Positions 15,859-25,317 of a stretch of 64,000 nucleotides of DNA are shown piece after piece. The first letter of the stretch is position 1. Each line of letters opens with the position of its first letter. A program made the translations under genes and the position numbers. The stretch spans positions 1 to 64,000 of the forward strand of contig NZ_PNYB01000003.1 in assembly GCF_002879855.1 (NCBI RefSeq), given 5' to 3'. The DNA is from Trinickia soli. Its GTDB lineage: Bacteria; Pseudomonadota; Gammaproteobacteria; Burkholderiales; Burkholderiaceae. The notes below the pieces were generated by a model. That model did no database searches. It was given only the letters and a program-made list of their open reading frames with translations, and was not told the origin of the DNA.

Positions 15859-18305
15859 CGCCGATCCCTCCCTGTGGGCATACCCATCGGCGCCAGCAGC
15901 ACCGAAACGGCGATGCCGAGTGCCAGCGTGGAGCCAAAATCCTTCAACACCGGCATCGCGCTCATCGCCAGCAGCCCGAACGACAGCAGGGTCGTGGCCG
16001 CCGAGAGCGCGACGCCCGTCCATACCGCACCGAGGTCGGCATTCGCGCGCGCGCAGCCCTCGCGCAAGAACACGGCATAGTTGACGCCGACACCAAGTAC
16101 CAGCATCAGCGCAAGCCAGTTGAACAGCGTCAGCGGCACCCCGGCATAGCCGAACGCGGCCAGGGCGACGGCGATCGCAAGGATGACCGGCATCGCCACG
16201 CGAACGCCCGCGCTCGCCCGGTAGCGTCCGATCAGCAACGCAAGCACGAGCGCGACGGCGCCCGCGAGCCATAGCGTGCTGTCGGCGCGATAAGCACCGA
16301 ACAAGCGCGACACGCTCGCGGCCTTGTCGACGAAGACGACGCCCGGCAACGCACGCGCCAGCGCCGCGAGTGCCGGCAACTGTTCTGGCGTCGCGCCGAG
16401 CGGCATCACGACGGCCGCGTATTCGGGTGGGACGACCTGGCTCCTCTGTGCATCCGTAGGCCTAACGGCACCGAGCCAAAGATGACGATACGGCTGCGAC
16501 CACGGCGTCGCGAGCCACGCCTCGAGTGTGAGCGGAACCACCGGGACCTGCGTCCACGCATCGACATAGTGCCGCGCCACCGCATCGCGGAATCCAGTAC
16601 CGACCAGCATCGCGCGCAATGCCTCGGGCGAGCGTAGCGCGCTCGAGGCCAGCAGTGCCCGGTCGGCTGCCTGGCGTCGCGCCGACGGCACAAACCGGGA
16701 AACCGACTGCCACCCGGCCAATCGTCGTCCGGCGAGCGGTGCGTCAAGGCGCGAGCCGAGCGCTTCGCAGCGCTCCAGGACCGCTTCGGGCGTCGCGCCT
16801 TTGACGACGAAGAAACGCGCGCCGTCGTCTACGCCGATCGCTTCGCGCACTGCACGCTCCTGCGCCACAAGTGAGGGGTCGCGCTGAACGAGCAGATGGA
16901 TGTCGTCATCGCTCTGCAAGCGCAGCCAGCCCGGCAGCGCCACGACGAGCACGAGCGCCGCCACGAACCAGGCTCGGCGGCCGCCGAGCACCGACTGCCA
17001 GCGCATCAGCAAACGTGCGGCGCCTTCGAACAAATAGGTCGGCGTCCGGCGCGGCGCACGCTCGAGCAGCACGGGCAGCAGCGATACGACGGAGGCGAAT
17101 GCGATCGCGATGCCGACCATCGCAAAGCAGGCGATCTGCTTGAGCGCCGGAAACGGCGCCCAAGCGAGAATCGCGTACCCGAGCAGGCTCGTCGCGAGCG
17201 CGACGACGAGCGCAGGCCGCACCTCGCGCAGACCACGCTGCGCGTCCCAGCGATGGCCTTCGCTCAAATAGAGGACGAAGTACTGGATTGAGTAGTCGAC
17301 GGCCTCGCCGATCAAGCTCGCACCGAACACGAGCGTGAGCAGATGCAATTGGCCGAAGACCGCCATCGTCGCCGCGAGCGCACAACCGATGCCGATCGCC
17401 GTCGAGAGGAAGCCGAGCGCAATCAGCCGCGGCGACCGGAAGATCCAGAGCATCAGCAGCGCGATCCCGCATGCGGACCAGATACCGATGCGATGCACGT
17501 CGCCTTCCGATGCGCGGCGCGCGGCGTCGGCATAAAACACCGCCCCCGTGCGGACGATCTGCACATCGGGGAACGCGCGCGTCGATGCGCGTTCCGCGCT
17601 CGCCGTCGCGCTGCGCACGGCCGTTTGGACGGATGTCTCGTAAGCCGAGCCCCGCAGCGTCGCCGTGACAAGCACGCTCGTCGCTGCGCCGCGATGCGCG
17701 ACGAGCATCCCATCCTCGACGCTCAGATTCGTCGCCGCCAGCGGCAGCGCACCCAGCCACCGACTCAGCCAGCCGAAGGGGTCGTCGGCGAGCGAGGTCG
17801 GAAGCCCGGCGCGAAACGGATCGAACAGCCGCTCGGCCGCCAGGTTCTGCAATGACGCGGAGCCCGTGGTCAGCGCCGCGCGATCGGCCTCTGTCAGAAG
17901 GCCAAATCGATAAGGCAGGTAAAAACGGGCCACCTGCGAGACGTCGAACGGCGGCAATTGGGCCAAGACGCTTCCAAACGCACCGCTTGCCGCCAGTGAC
18001 GACGCGAGTTGCCGGGCCGCCGCCTTCGCGTGCGCCGCGTCGTCGCTCGTGACGAGGTACACCGCCCGCTCGCCCATCGACGATGCGAGCGCATCGAGCG
18101 CCTGTTCGGCGGCGGGATCAGCCTCGGTTTTCGGAAGCAGTGCGAGCAGATTCGTTTGCAGCGGCGGCGGCATGAAGGCCCGCGCCCCGAGCGGCGGCTC
18201 GGCAAAGCGCCACACGCAATACGCCGTCACGGCACAAGCGAGCGCGAGCCATACGAGCAGCACGCCCCATCGTCGTCTCGCTCGCAATGCCTGGGCAACC
18301 TGCAT
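15855..18305 (-). CDS. MMPL/RND-family exporter (ApeM-like)
   Basis: Large inner-membrane protein of 816 aa with one N-terminal transmembrane segment, a periplasmic domain, a bundle of membrane helices around residues 240-400, a second periplasmic domain and a second bundle near residues 640-810. This is the duplicated RND layout of the MMPL family. Such exporters are constant members of aryl polyene clusters and are thought to move the polyene lipid from the inner membrane. It overlaps the LolA-like gene by one base and the KS by four. Confidence 0.9.
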   Translation of the reverse strand: MQVAQALRARRRWGVLLVWLALACAVTAYCVWRFAEPPLGARAFMPPPLQTNLLALLPKTEADPAAEQALDALASSMGERAVYLVTSDDAAHAKAAARQLASSLAASGAFGSVLAQLPPFDVSQVARFYLPYRFGLLTEADRAALTTGSASLQNLAAERLFDPFRAGLPTSLADDPFGWLSRWLGALPLAATNLSVEDGMLVAHRGAATSVLVTATLRGSAYETSVQTAVRSATASAERASTRAFPDVQIVRTGAVFYADAARRASEGDVHRIGIWSACGIALLMLWIFRSPRLIALGFLSTAIGIGCALAATMAVFGQLHLLTLVFGASLIGEAVDYSIQYFVLYLSEGHRWDAQRGLREVRPALVVALATSLLGYAILAWAPFPALKQIACFAMVGIAIAFASVVSLLPVLLERAPRRTPTYLFEGAARLLMRWQSVLGGRRAWFVAALVLVVALPGWLRLQSDDDIHLLVQRDPSLVAQERAVREAIGVDDGARFFVVKGATPEAVLERCEALGSRLDAPLAGRRLAGWQSVSRFVPSARRQAADRALLASSALRSPEALRAMLVGTGFRDAVARHYVDAWTQVPVVPLTLEAWLATPWSQPYRHLWLGAVRPTDAQRSQVVPPEYAAVVMPLGATPEQLPALAALARALPGVVFVDKAASVSRLFGAYRADSTLWLAGAVALVLALLIGRYRASAGVRVAMPVILAIAVALAAFGYAGVPLTLFNWLALMLVLGVGVNYAVFLREGCARANADLGAVWTGVALSAATTLLSFGLLAMSAMPVLKDFGSTLALGIAVSVLLAPMGMPTGRDRR

Positions 18306-19009
18306 CAGTGCGCACCGAACAAAGCGAGTTCCGCGGGAGACAGCGCATCAATGCCCTCGCTGCCCGAAAACGCGATGCGCGTCGTGTCGCCGTTGGCAGC
18401 CGTGATCTCGAGCGTCTGCAAATACATACCGCCTTCCATGCGCAACGCTTTGACCGCCTGCGCAAGCTGCGGCTGATTCGGCGTCAGCAGCACATGCCAC
18501 CGCGCGGGCGTGCCTGCGGCCGCCACGTCGAACTGAGAATAGAGCGCCGACAAATCGCCACCGAGCATGGCCCGCATCATCTGCGACACTTGCGCGACTC
18601 CGCCGCGCGGCGCGGCGCGCGTCGATTGACGGCCACCCGCGTCGACCTTCGTGACACCCGCATCGCCGATCACATACGTGACGCGGTACGGCGTCTCGGT
18701 ACGCCAAATCACGCCGTGCTCGCGCGCGAACACCAACGTGCCCGTGCTCACAAGCGGAGCCGACAGCGCGGCGAGCGTCTGCGTCTGGCGAAACGTCGTA
18801 CGCACGCCCGCCTTGACGGCCAATTGCGCGGCGATGCGCGCGACGAGCCTTGCGTCGGCCACATCGGTGCTGTCCGGCTCGGTGCGGCTCGCCGGCCGCA
18901 CCGGGTCGGCCGCCGATACCGGAGAGGCCGCGGCCGATACGACCGCGCATGCGGCGCCGGCTGCGACCGTCAGATGAACGACGCGGCGCCCAAGTCCTAT
19001 CGCGGCCAT
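18305..19009 (-). CDS. LolA-like periplasmic carrier (ApeL-like)
   Basis: The 234-aa product begins with an Arg-containing signal segment and hydrophobic stretch (about residues 8-33, cleavage near VSAAD). The mature part has the beta-rich LolA pattern: TTFRQTQTLAALSAPLVSTG near residue 90, then GVIWRTETPYRVTYVIGD and SALYSQFDV. LolA-type proteins carry lipidated molecules across the periplasm; here the cargo is probably the aryl polyene lipid delivered by the MMPL exporter encoded next to it. The start overlaps the thioesterase stop by 13 bases. Confidence 0.85.
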   Translation of the reverse strand: MAAIGLGRRVVHLTVAAGAACAVVSAAASPVSAADPVRPASRTEPDSTDVADARLVARIAAQLAVKAGVRTTFRQTQTLAALSAPLVSTGTLVFAREHGVIWRTETPYRVTYVIGDAGVTKVDAGGRQSTRAAPRGGVAQVSQMMRAMLGGDLSALYSQFDVAAAGTPARWHVLLTPNQPQLAQAVKALRMEGGMYLQTLEITAANGDTTRIAFSGSEGIDALSPAELALFGAH

Positions 19010-19428
19010 CGCTGCTCCAGCTTGTCGAAGACGATCGGTGGCGAAACGAACTGCAGCTCACGCGTGGTTGCGCAAACGGCGACCTGAATCGTGTAGCCCT
19101 TGGTCAATCGCTCGCCGCTGGCCACATCCACGATCTCGTAGCCGATCTTCAAACGGTTCTCGAACTCGAGCAGCTCGGTGCGTACATCCAGCGCCTGACC
19201 GTAGGCCGCCGGCCGCACGTACTTCAGGTGCGCTTCGACGATCGGCCAGAGGTAGCCTGACGCCTGCATCGCCGGGTAGTCGTAGTCGAACGCGCGCAGC
19301 AACGCGGCGCGGCCGATCTCGAAGTACTTCAGGTAGTGGCCGTGCCAGCAGACGTTCATGGCATCGACGTCATGAAACGGCACTTCGACCTGTGCGCAGG
19401 CCGTCAGCGGTTGTCGTGCTTTGTCCAT
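18997..19428 (-). CDS. 4-hydroxybenzoyl-CoA thioesterase-type hotdog thioesterase (ApeK-like)
   Basis: The 143-aa single-domain protein has the signature VPFHDVDAMNVCWHGHYLKYFE, including the catalytic Asp in the D-V-D-A-M-N turn, as in the YbgC/4HBT family. In aryl polyene clusters a thioesterase of this type is thought to release or edit acyl-ACP intermediates. It ends 13 bases inside the LolA-like gene and starts one base before the ammonia-lyase stop region, so it is tightly embedded in the operon. Confidence 0.88.
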   Translation of the reverse strand: MDKARQPLTACAQVEVPFHDVDAMNVCWHGHYLKYFEIGRAALLRAFDYDYPAMQASGYLWPIVEAHLKYVRPAAYGQALDVRTELLEFENRLKIGYEIVDVASGERLTKGYTIQVAVCATTRELQFVSPPIVFDKLEQRWPR

Positions 19429-21042
19429 CTATCGCCCTGCCTCGCTCGTCGCACCGGCAGGGCCGCACGGGGCCACGAGCGCGCCCTCTGCGATGCACTG
19501 CGTCAGCGCGCGCAGGTCTCGTTCAAGCGGACGATCCTCGTCGACGAAACGCGAGCGTGCCGCAACGGCTTCGACGAACTCGGCGAGGGGCGCCGTGAGC
19601 GAGGCCCCCGGCGTCACCGACAATCGCAGCCGCGCCGCCTGCACGGCCGCAAGCGTGTGCGCCGCCGCGACCTGCTCCGTCAACTCGAGCACGCGCAGGC
19701 AGTCGCGGGCCGCGATGGTACCCATGCTGACCTTGTCCTGGTTGTGCGCTTCGGTCGAGCGCGAAAACACACTGGCCGGCATCGTCAGCTTCAGCGCTTC
19801 GGCCGTCCAGGCCGACGCCGCGATCTGCACCGCCTTGAATCCGTGGCTGATCGGCGCGCGCTCCGCGCTGGCGCCCGAGAGGTTGCGCGGCAAGCCGTTG
19901 TTGAACTTGTCGTCGACGATAAGCGCGAACTGCCGATCCATCAAATCGGCCAGGTTGGCCACGGCTGTCTTGAGCGAGTCCATCGCGAAGGCAATATGGC
20001 CGCCGTAAAAGTTGCCGCCATGCAAAACGCGCTCGCCGTCCGCATCGATCAGCGGATTGTCGTTTGCACTGTTGAGTTCGTTCTCGATGTCGCGGCGCAC
20101 CCAGGAGAGTGCGTCTTGCGCGACGCCGATCACGTGCGGCGCGCAGCGGATCGAATAGCGATCCTGCAAACGCTGCCCCGCCGTATCCCCGCGACCGGCA
20201 AGATCGTCGCGAATCCAAGCCGCCGCCTGCGCCTGTCCCGCGTGTGGCTTCACTTCGAAAATCAACGCATCGAAGTGCGCCGCGCGCCCGTCGAGCGCCA
20301 CGGTCGATAGCGCGGTCAGGCGCGCAGCCAATCTCGTCAGTTGGGCTGCTCGAACGAACGCGAGGCAAGCGAGGCCTGTCATCACCGCGGTGCCGTTCAT
20401 CAACGCAAGGCCCTCTTTGGGCGCCAGCTGCAACGCAGTGCGGCCGAGTTCGGCCCACACGCCGGCGGCCGGCCGCACGCGGGCCCCGAACAGCACATCG
20501 CGCTCACCCACGAGCGCCGCCGCGACATACGACAGCGGCGTCAGATCGCCGCTCGCACCAACCGATCCTTCCGCCGGAATACGTGGCAATACATCGAAAT
20601 TGATGAGATCGGCCAGCCTTTCGAGCAAGACGACGCGCACGCCCGAGTACCCGTAGGCGAGCGAATTCAAGCGGGCGGCGATGACCGCGCGCGTCTCGGC
20701 CGGCTCGAGCAGACGGCCCATGCCGCAACCGTGATAACGCGTCAATTGCAACGGCAGCGCCTCGACGAGTTCGGGCGGGACAGTCACCACGCATGCGTCG
20801 CCATAGCCCGTATTGACGCCATACACGGTCGCTCCCGCGGCCAGGCGCTCGCGCAAGAACGCCGCGCCCCGCTCAATATGCGCACGCCACGCCGCATCGC
20901 CATTCAGGGCAACGCCGGCACGCCCGGAGGCGATCGCGGCGACTTCCTCAATCGTCAGCCGGCGCCCACCCATTTGAATCGTGGTGGCCCCTGCGGCGGT
21001 TTCGGGCGCGCTGCGACGCGCGTTCAGATCATCTTCGGCCAT
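19429..21042 (-). CDS. MIO-dependent aromatic amino acid ammonia-lyase (HAL/TAL family) in the APE operon
   Basis: The 537-aa enzyme belongs to the histidine/phenylalanine/tyrosine ammonia-lyase family. The Ala-Ser-Gly triad that cyclises to the MIO cofactor is at residues 163-165 (GSVGASGDLTPL) and the catalytic Tyr at 74 (VYGVNTGYG). The substrate-selector region reads TRYHGCG (Tyr103-His104), unlike the usual SH of histidine lyases. No histidine-utilisation genes are nearby, so a role in making an aromatic starter acid (cinnamate, coumarate or urocanate) is more likely than histidine breakdown. The ATG at 21042 overlaps the glycosyltransferase gene by 14 bases; a reading frame runs further upstream but lies inside that gene. 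Confidence 0.88.
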   Translation of the reverse strand: MAEDDLNARRSAPETAAGATTIQMGGRRLTIEEVAAIASGRAGVALNGDAAWRAHIERGAAFLRERLAAGATVYGVNTGYGDACVVTVPPELVEALPLQLTRYHGCGMGRLLEPAETRAVIAARLNSLAYGYSGVRVVLLERLADLINFDVLPRIPAEGSVGASGDLTPLSYVAAALVGERDVLFGARVRPAAGVWAELGRTALQLAPKEGLALMNGTAVMTGLACLAFVRAAQLTRLAARLTALSTVALDGRAAHFDALIFEVKPHAGQAQAAAWIRDDLAGRGDTAGQRLQDRYSIRCAPHVIGVAQDALSWVRRDIENELNSANDNPLIDADGERVLHGGNFYGGHIAFAMDSLKTAVANLADLMDRQFALIVDDKFNNGLPRNLSGASAERAPISHGFKAVQIAASAWTAEALKLTMPASVFSRSTEAHNQDKVSMGTIAARDCLRVLELTEQVAAAHTLAAVQAARLRLSVTPGASLTAPLAEFVEAVAARSRFVDEDRPLERDLRALTQCIAEGALVAPCGPAGATSEAGR

Positions 21043-22747
21043 TACCCTCTCCACGCTGGCACGCCCAGAAATCGAAGAAATTGAACCATTGGAACGGCGC
21101 CTTTCGACAGTAGTGCTCGAGCCGCTCTGCGTAGCGACGTGCGTAGGCGGACAAATGCGCCACCCGCTCACGCCGCGGCAGTTGGATACGCTCGGCGAAC
21201 GGCTCGAAGTAGAGCCGATGACGACCGTGCTCTTTCAAGCAGAAAAACAAATAGACGGGGCAGCCGAGCGCATGCGCGAGCACATACGGCCCTTGCGCAA
21301 ATGGCGCCACGCCACCCAGAAAAGGCGCTTCGATCACCCGCCCCGCTTCGTGCGCCGGCACACGGTCGCCGACAATGACGAGCAATTCGCCCGCATCGAT
21401 GCGCTGCTGCATCAGCATCGCGGTCTCGGGACCGAAATCGGCGACCTCGACCAGCCGGCTCGCGAAATCGCTGTGTGCGCCTGCCAGCACACTGTTGAAG
21501 CGTCGCGCATGGTCCGTGTAGACAACGGCCGTCACTTTGGCATGCGCCCCGCGGACCGCCAACGCGCGCGTCATCTCGAGATTGCCCAGATGCGCGCCGA
21601 TGACGAGTGCGCCTCTCCCGCTCGCGACGAGCGCTTCGAACGCGGACGGATCGTCGAATGCGACCTGCTCGTGCGCGACGCGCCCGGTCCAAGCGCCGAG
21701 CTTGTCGAGGCCGGCCTCGGCAAACGCCAGCATGTGCCGGTAAGCCGAACGCCAGCCCGGCTGCGGCGTCGTCTGTGCAGGCGACACGTCGCGCAACCGT
21801 GTGAAATAGCGGAGCGATTCAAGCCGAGCGGTACGCCCCGTCAGCAAAAAATACGCGACGATGGGATGCAGCCAGAGCCGCGTCGCCCGCATGCCGAACA
21901 GTCTGCAACTCAGCGCAAGCAACCGCATACCCGTGCGACTGCCGCGCTCCGCGATGCGCCACCAGCGCCCGTGAGCGCCCGGGGTCGACGCCGGCGCGGC
22001 GCGACGCGGCATCACCTTGCGCGCAAGCAACACCGGCAAGCGCGCGAGCATCCCCGCGACGAGGCGCGTATGGCTCTTGCTGATGCGCAGATTGTCACGG
22101 ACCACGTCGAAATGGGAAAGACCGCCCGCCGCGTAGGTGACGCGCGTCGGAATCGTCACAAAGGCCAGTGCTCGCCACGACAGGCGCACAAGGATTTCGA
22201 TATCGAAATCCATGCGGGTCGGCAATGCCACGGAGTCGATCAGCGCGCAAGCCGCGTCCAGCGGATAGAGACGAAAGCCGCACATCGAATCGGGAATCGC
22301 GGTCGACAGCGTTTCGATCCAGACCCAGACATGCGTCAAATAGCGGCCGTAGAGCCGGGCTTTCGGCGCGCTCTCGTCGTAGACCGGCCGTCCGAGCACG
22401 ACCGCGTCGGGTCTCGCGCGGGCCGCATCGAGAAAGCGCGGCACGTCAGCCGCATCGTGCTGGCCATCCGCATCGATTTGCAGCGCGTGAGTGAAACCCG
22501 CGGCGCGCGCGGCCCTGAGCCCCGCCATCACGGCAGCGCCCTTGCCGCCGTTGACGGCCAACCGCAACAGCGTTAGCCGCGGCGACCAGCGCGCGTCCAA
22601 CTCGGCGAGAACCGCTTGCGTGGTCTCATCGCTCCCGTCGTCGACAACGAAAATCGGCAGACCGAAGGGCATCAGGCGCGCGAGCGTAGCGCCGATTTCG
22701 TCCTTGTGGTTGTAGATCGGGATAACGATTGCCACCTGCATGCTCAT
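21029..22747 (-). CDS. Fused family 2 glycosyltransferase / LpxL-like acyltransferase (ApeJ-like)
   Basis: The 572-aa protein has two enzymes in one chain. Residues 1-230 are a GT-A glycosyltransferase (VAIVIPIYNHKDE, then VVDDGSDE and the metal-binding IDADGQHD). Residues about 290-570 resemble lipid A lauroyl-type acyltransferases, with the H-X4-E motif in GAHLGNLE. This fusion is characteristic of aryl polyene clusters, where the polyene is attached to a lipid/sugar anchor. It overlaps the AMP ligase by four bases and the ammonia-lyase by 14. Confidence 0.9.
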   Translation of the reverse strand: MSMQVAIVIPIYNHKDEIGATLARLMPFGLPIFVVDDGSDETTQAVLAELDARWSPRLTLLRLAVNGGKGAAVMAGLRAARAAGFTHALQIDADGQHDAADVPRFLDAARARPDAVVLGRPVYDESAPKARLYGRYLTHVWVWIETLSTAIPDSMCGFRLYPLDAACALIDSVALPTRMDFDIEILVRLSWRALAFVTIPTRVTYAAGGLSHFDVVRDNLRISKSHTRLVAGMLARLPVLLARKVMPRRAAPASTPGAHGRWWRIAERGSRTGMRLLALSCRLFGMRATRLWLHPIVAYFLLTGRTARLESLRYFTRLRDVSPAQTTPQPGWRSAYRHMLAFAEAGLDKLGAWTGRVAHEQVAFDDPSAFEALVASGRGALVIGAHLGNLEMTRALAVRGAHAKVTAVVYTDHARRFNSVLAGAHSDFASRLVEVADFGPETAMLMQQRIDAGELLVIVGDRVPAHEAGRVIEAPFLGGVAPFAQGPYVLAHALGCPVYLFFCLKEHGRHRLYFEPFAERIQLPRRERVAHLSAYARRYAERLEHYCRKAPFQWFNFFDFWACQRGEGNGRR

Positions 22748-24438
22748 GCAGCCCCCCGATAGGCGAGCACGCCTGATGCGCAGTCACGTTCCCCGAGACG
22801 GTAGGTGAAACGCATGCGCCGGCGCGCGCTGTCGTGGGCCAGCGTCAGATGCAAGATTGCACCCGGGGGCACCGGCGCCAGGAATTTGAGCCGCTCCACC
22901 GCGAGGATCGAACGCACGTCGGGCCAGCGCTCGGCGCCGAGCTGTATGGCCCAGTCGACCTGGACGACGCCGGGCAAAATCGGCAAGCCTGGAAAGTGCC
23001 CGGCGAAATGGACGAGTGTCGCCGGCACGCGCAATTCGTAGTGCAACACGTCCTCATGCTCAAACTGCGCGAGCACGTCCATCCCCTGCTCTCGCGGCGC
23101 GAATGCAGCGGCGACCGCCGCGACCGGCAGCTTGCCGCGCACATCGAGCGGCAACGCTGCGCAAAAGCGCCAACGGCGCGGCAGCACGACCGCCTCGATG
23201 TAATCGCTCAAATGCGCGCGCAGCGCCTTGGCCAGCGCGACGCGCCCATCGGCGAGCAGCGTCGCGCAGCCTTCGCGCGTGAGCGCGACGAGCACGCCGA
23301 TCCGCTCACGCGTCACGCCCGGCAGCACGACCGCGGCGGCCTGCGCCACGCAAGGGTGGCGGGCGCAGTGCGCCTCGATCTCGGGCAGCGACACGCGCTT
23401 GCCATCGAGCTTCACGACGCGATCGAGCCGCCCTTTGAGCCGGAAACGCCCGTCCTCATCAAACGCGACAGCGTCGTCGGTCCGATGCCACCCATCGTGC
23501 CCGAGATGAGGCGAGCGCACCAGCAGCGCACCATCCGCGTCGCACGTGAGTTCAACGCCGGGCACGCTCTGCCAGGCATCCGAGTGGTTCCGCTGGCGCC
23601 AGGCGATGCCGCCCGTCTCCGTGCTGCCATAAATCTCCACGGGCGCGCGTCCGAAGCAACGCGTGTAGGCATGGGCGGCCTCCTCGCCGAGCGGGCCGCC
23701 CGACGAGAAGAACACGCACGGCACCGGGGCGAGCGTATCGAAGCCCGGCAACTCGGCCCAGAGGCCCAACTGCGACGGACTCGATACCACCGCCGCGTGG
23801 CCCACTTCTGCAAGCCTCGCCTGGAGTTGCAGCGGCTCGGCGCAAGTCGCCCGATCAAACGGGCGCCCTGCAGCCAGCGGCCAGAGCACGAGAAACAGCA
23901 ACCCGTAAATGTGCCGATGCGGCACGCTGGCGAGCAGCGTCGCAGCGCCGAGCATCGCTCCCCACTGAGTCTCGAGCGTCCGCACTTCGGCGTCGAACTG
24001 GGCAAGCGTCTTGCGCACCGCCTTCGGCACCCCGCTGCTACCCGACGTATAGAGTGTGAGCGGCGCGTTGGCATCGATGCCGCCTGCGAGTACGCCCTTT
24101 ATCGAGCGCGTCTCGACTTCGAGCATCTGCGCCGCCGTCAGAAGGACGTCGTAGCATTCGCCCAGCATCGCCAGATGCGCGGGGGTCGACGTCGACGGAA
24201 TGATCGGCTCCTTGCCGCACGCGAGGACAGCAAATAGCGCGCAGGCAAACTCGAATGGATCATCGAGGCAAACCGCAACACGTCGCCCCGCTTGCCGCTC
24301 GAGCCAGCCGGCATAGGCCGCCATACGCGCCTTGAAACCGCCGAAGTCCAGTACCGTCGTGCGATCGACGCAGACCGGCATCGAATTTTCACGCGACGTC
24401 CATGGCAGCTCGCGCAGCGAAACGAACCCCGAGGTCAT
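22744..24438 (-). CDS. Fused aryl/acyl-AMP ligase and FabA/Z-type dehydratase (ApeH-ApeI fusion)
   Basis: In the 564-aa protein, residues 1-450 form an adenylating enzyme: phosphate loop LYTSGSSGVPKAV near 130, YGSTETGG near 271, TDDAV and LKGRLDRVVKLDGKRV near 340, and a C-terminal lysine in RGKLPV. Residues about 455-564 are a hotdog dehydratase with HFAGHFPGLPILPGVVQ, matching the FabZ/FabA catalytic-His motif. In other aryl polyene clusters these are usually two separate neighbouring genes. The ligase part would activate the aromatic starter acid and load it onto an ACP; the dehydratase part would serve chain extension. Confidence 0.88.
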   Translation of the reverse strand: MTSGFVSLRELPWTSRENSMPVCVDRTTVLDFGGFKARMAAYAGWLERQAGRRVAVCLDDPFEFACALFAVLACGKEPIIPSTSTPAHLAMLGECYDVLLTAAQMLEVETRSIKGVLAGGIDANAPLTLYTSGSSGVPKAVRKTLAQFDAEVRTLETQWGAMLGAATLLASVPHRHIYGLLFLVLWPLAAGRPFDRATCAEPLQLQARLAEVGHAAVVSSPSQLGLWAELPGFDTLAPVPCVFFSSGGPLGEEAAHAYTRCFGRAPVEIYGSTETGGIAWRQRNHSDAWQSVPGVELTCDADGALLVRSPHLGHDGWHRTDDAVAFDEDGRFRLKGRLDRVVKLDGKRVSLPEIEAHCARHPCVAQAAAVVLPGVTRERIGVLVALTREGCATLLADGRVALAKALRAHLSDYIEAVVLPRRWRFCAALPLDVRGKLPVAAVAAAFAPREQGMDVLAQFEHEDVLHYELRVPATLVHFAGHFPGLPILPGVVQVDWAIQLGAERWPDVRSILAVERLKFLAPVPPGAILHLTLAHDSARRRMRFTYRLGERDCASGVLAYRGAA

Positions 24439-25067
24439 CGCGCCTTCCCCCTTGCAGAAAACGCATGACGCCAGACGATTTCGGCCACGATCAGCGCGCC
24501 GATCAATAGATAGGCGACGACACCGTTATAAAAGGCCCATTGGGCGCGCGAGCCCCATAGCGCAATAGCCATGGACACCGTGCCATTGAGCGCGAAGAAG
24601 ACGCACCAAAGCTGCGTGACGCGGCGCGTGTAGCGCACGGCACGCGCATCGAGATCGGGGGCGCGCAGACGCGCGAACTTCTCGATCATCGACGGTCCGC
24701 CGCCGCAAAGCGTCGCGCCGAATGCGACGAGCATCCCGCCGTTGACGAGGATCGGGTAAGCGCGCAGCAACGTCTCGCTGCCGGTCAGTGCAATGCCCGC
24801 CGACCAGCTGCTCAAGCCGAGCGCCAGCGCCCATTCGAGCCGCGTGAGTCGTGCGAGCAGCGTGCCGATGCTCCCCGCGCCGAGCCAGCGCTGCAGCCAC
24901 AGTAGCACCAGCAAGGCGAGCCCGATAAAACGCGGCGAACCGACTCGCAAGGAAGCGAGGATCACAAGCGGGTATGCGACCTTGAGCGCCGCGCTCGCAA
25001 TCGCGCGGGCGCGCCGGCCGGCCGCTCCGTGCGCCGATGAAGCTACGCGCGTCGACGCTGCCTGCAT
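24435..25067 (-). CDS. APE-locus integral membrane protein (COG4648-like, ApeG-like)
   Basis: The 210-aa product contains several hydrophobic segments (about residues 28-65, 72-100, 105-120, 150-170 and 178-198) interrupted by basic loops, including a conserved-looking MIEKFARLR cytoplasmic turn. A small polytopic protein of this type normally lies between the ACP genes and the AMP ligase in aryl polyene clusters. Its activity is not known. It overlaps the ligase start by four bases and follows the second ACP by four bases. Confidence 0.8.
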   Translation of the reverse strand: MQAASTRVASSAHGAAGRRARAIASAALKVAYPLVILASLRVGSPRFIGLALLVLLWLQRWLGAGSIGTLLARLTRLEWALALGLSSWSAGIALTGSETLLRAYPILVNGGMLVAFGATLCGGGPSMIEKFARLRAPDLDARAVRYTRRVTQLWCVFFALNGTVSMAIALWGSRAQWAFYNGVVAYLLIGALIVAEIVWRHAFSARGKAR

Positions 25068-25071
25068 CGAG

Positions 25072-25317
25072 TCAGACCGCCAACAGCGATTCGACGGCGC
25101 CGATCACGTCGCCGACCGTGCGCACTGATTTGAACTCGTCCGGCTTGATACGACGCCCCGTCATTTCTTGCAGCTTGATTGCCAAATCGACGGCGTCGAT
25201 GCTATCGAGGTCGAGGTCGTCGAATAGATGCGCTTCGGGCGTCACGCGCTCCGGCTCTATCGCGAAGTTTTCACTGAAAATGGCGCGGATGCGCTCGAGG
25301 ATCTCGGTATCGGTCAC
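25072..25317 (-). CDS. Acyl carrier protein 2 of the APE locus
   Basis: Small acidic carrier protein of 81 aa with the 4'-phosphopantetheine attachment site Ser39 in DDLDLDSIDAVDL. It overlaps the first ACP gene by four bases. Aryl polyene systems use two ACPs; in studied systems one carries the aromatic starter or growing chain and the other serves elongation, but which does what here cannot be seen. Confidence 0.92.
   Translation of the reverse strand: MTDTEILERIRAIFSENFAIEPERVTPEAHLFDDLDLDSIDAVDLAIKLQEMTGRRIKPDEFKSVRTVGDVIGAVESLLAV

Noticed and set aside
19429..21042. Histidine-utilisation (hutH) assignment
   Set aside because: There are no hutU, hutI, hutG or hutC genes nearby, the selector region differs from SH, and the gene is embedded in the polyene operon.
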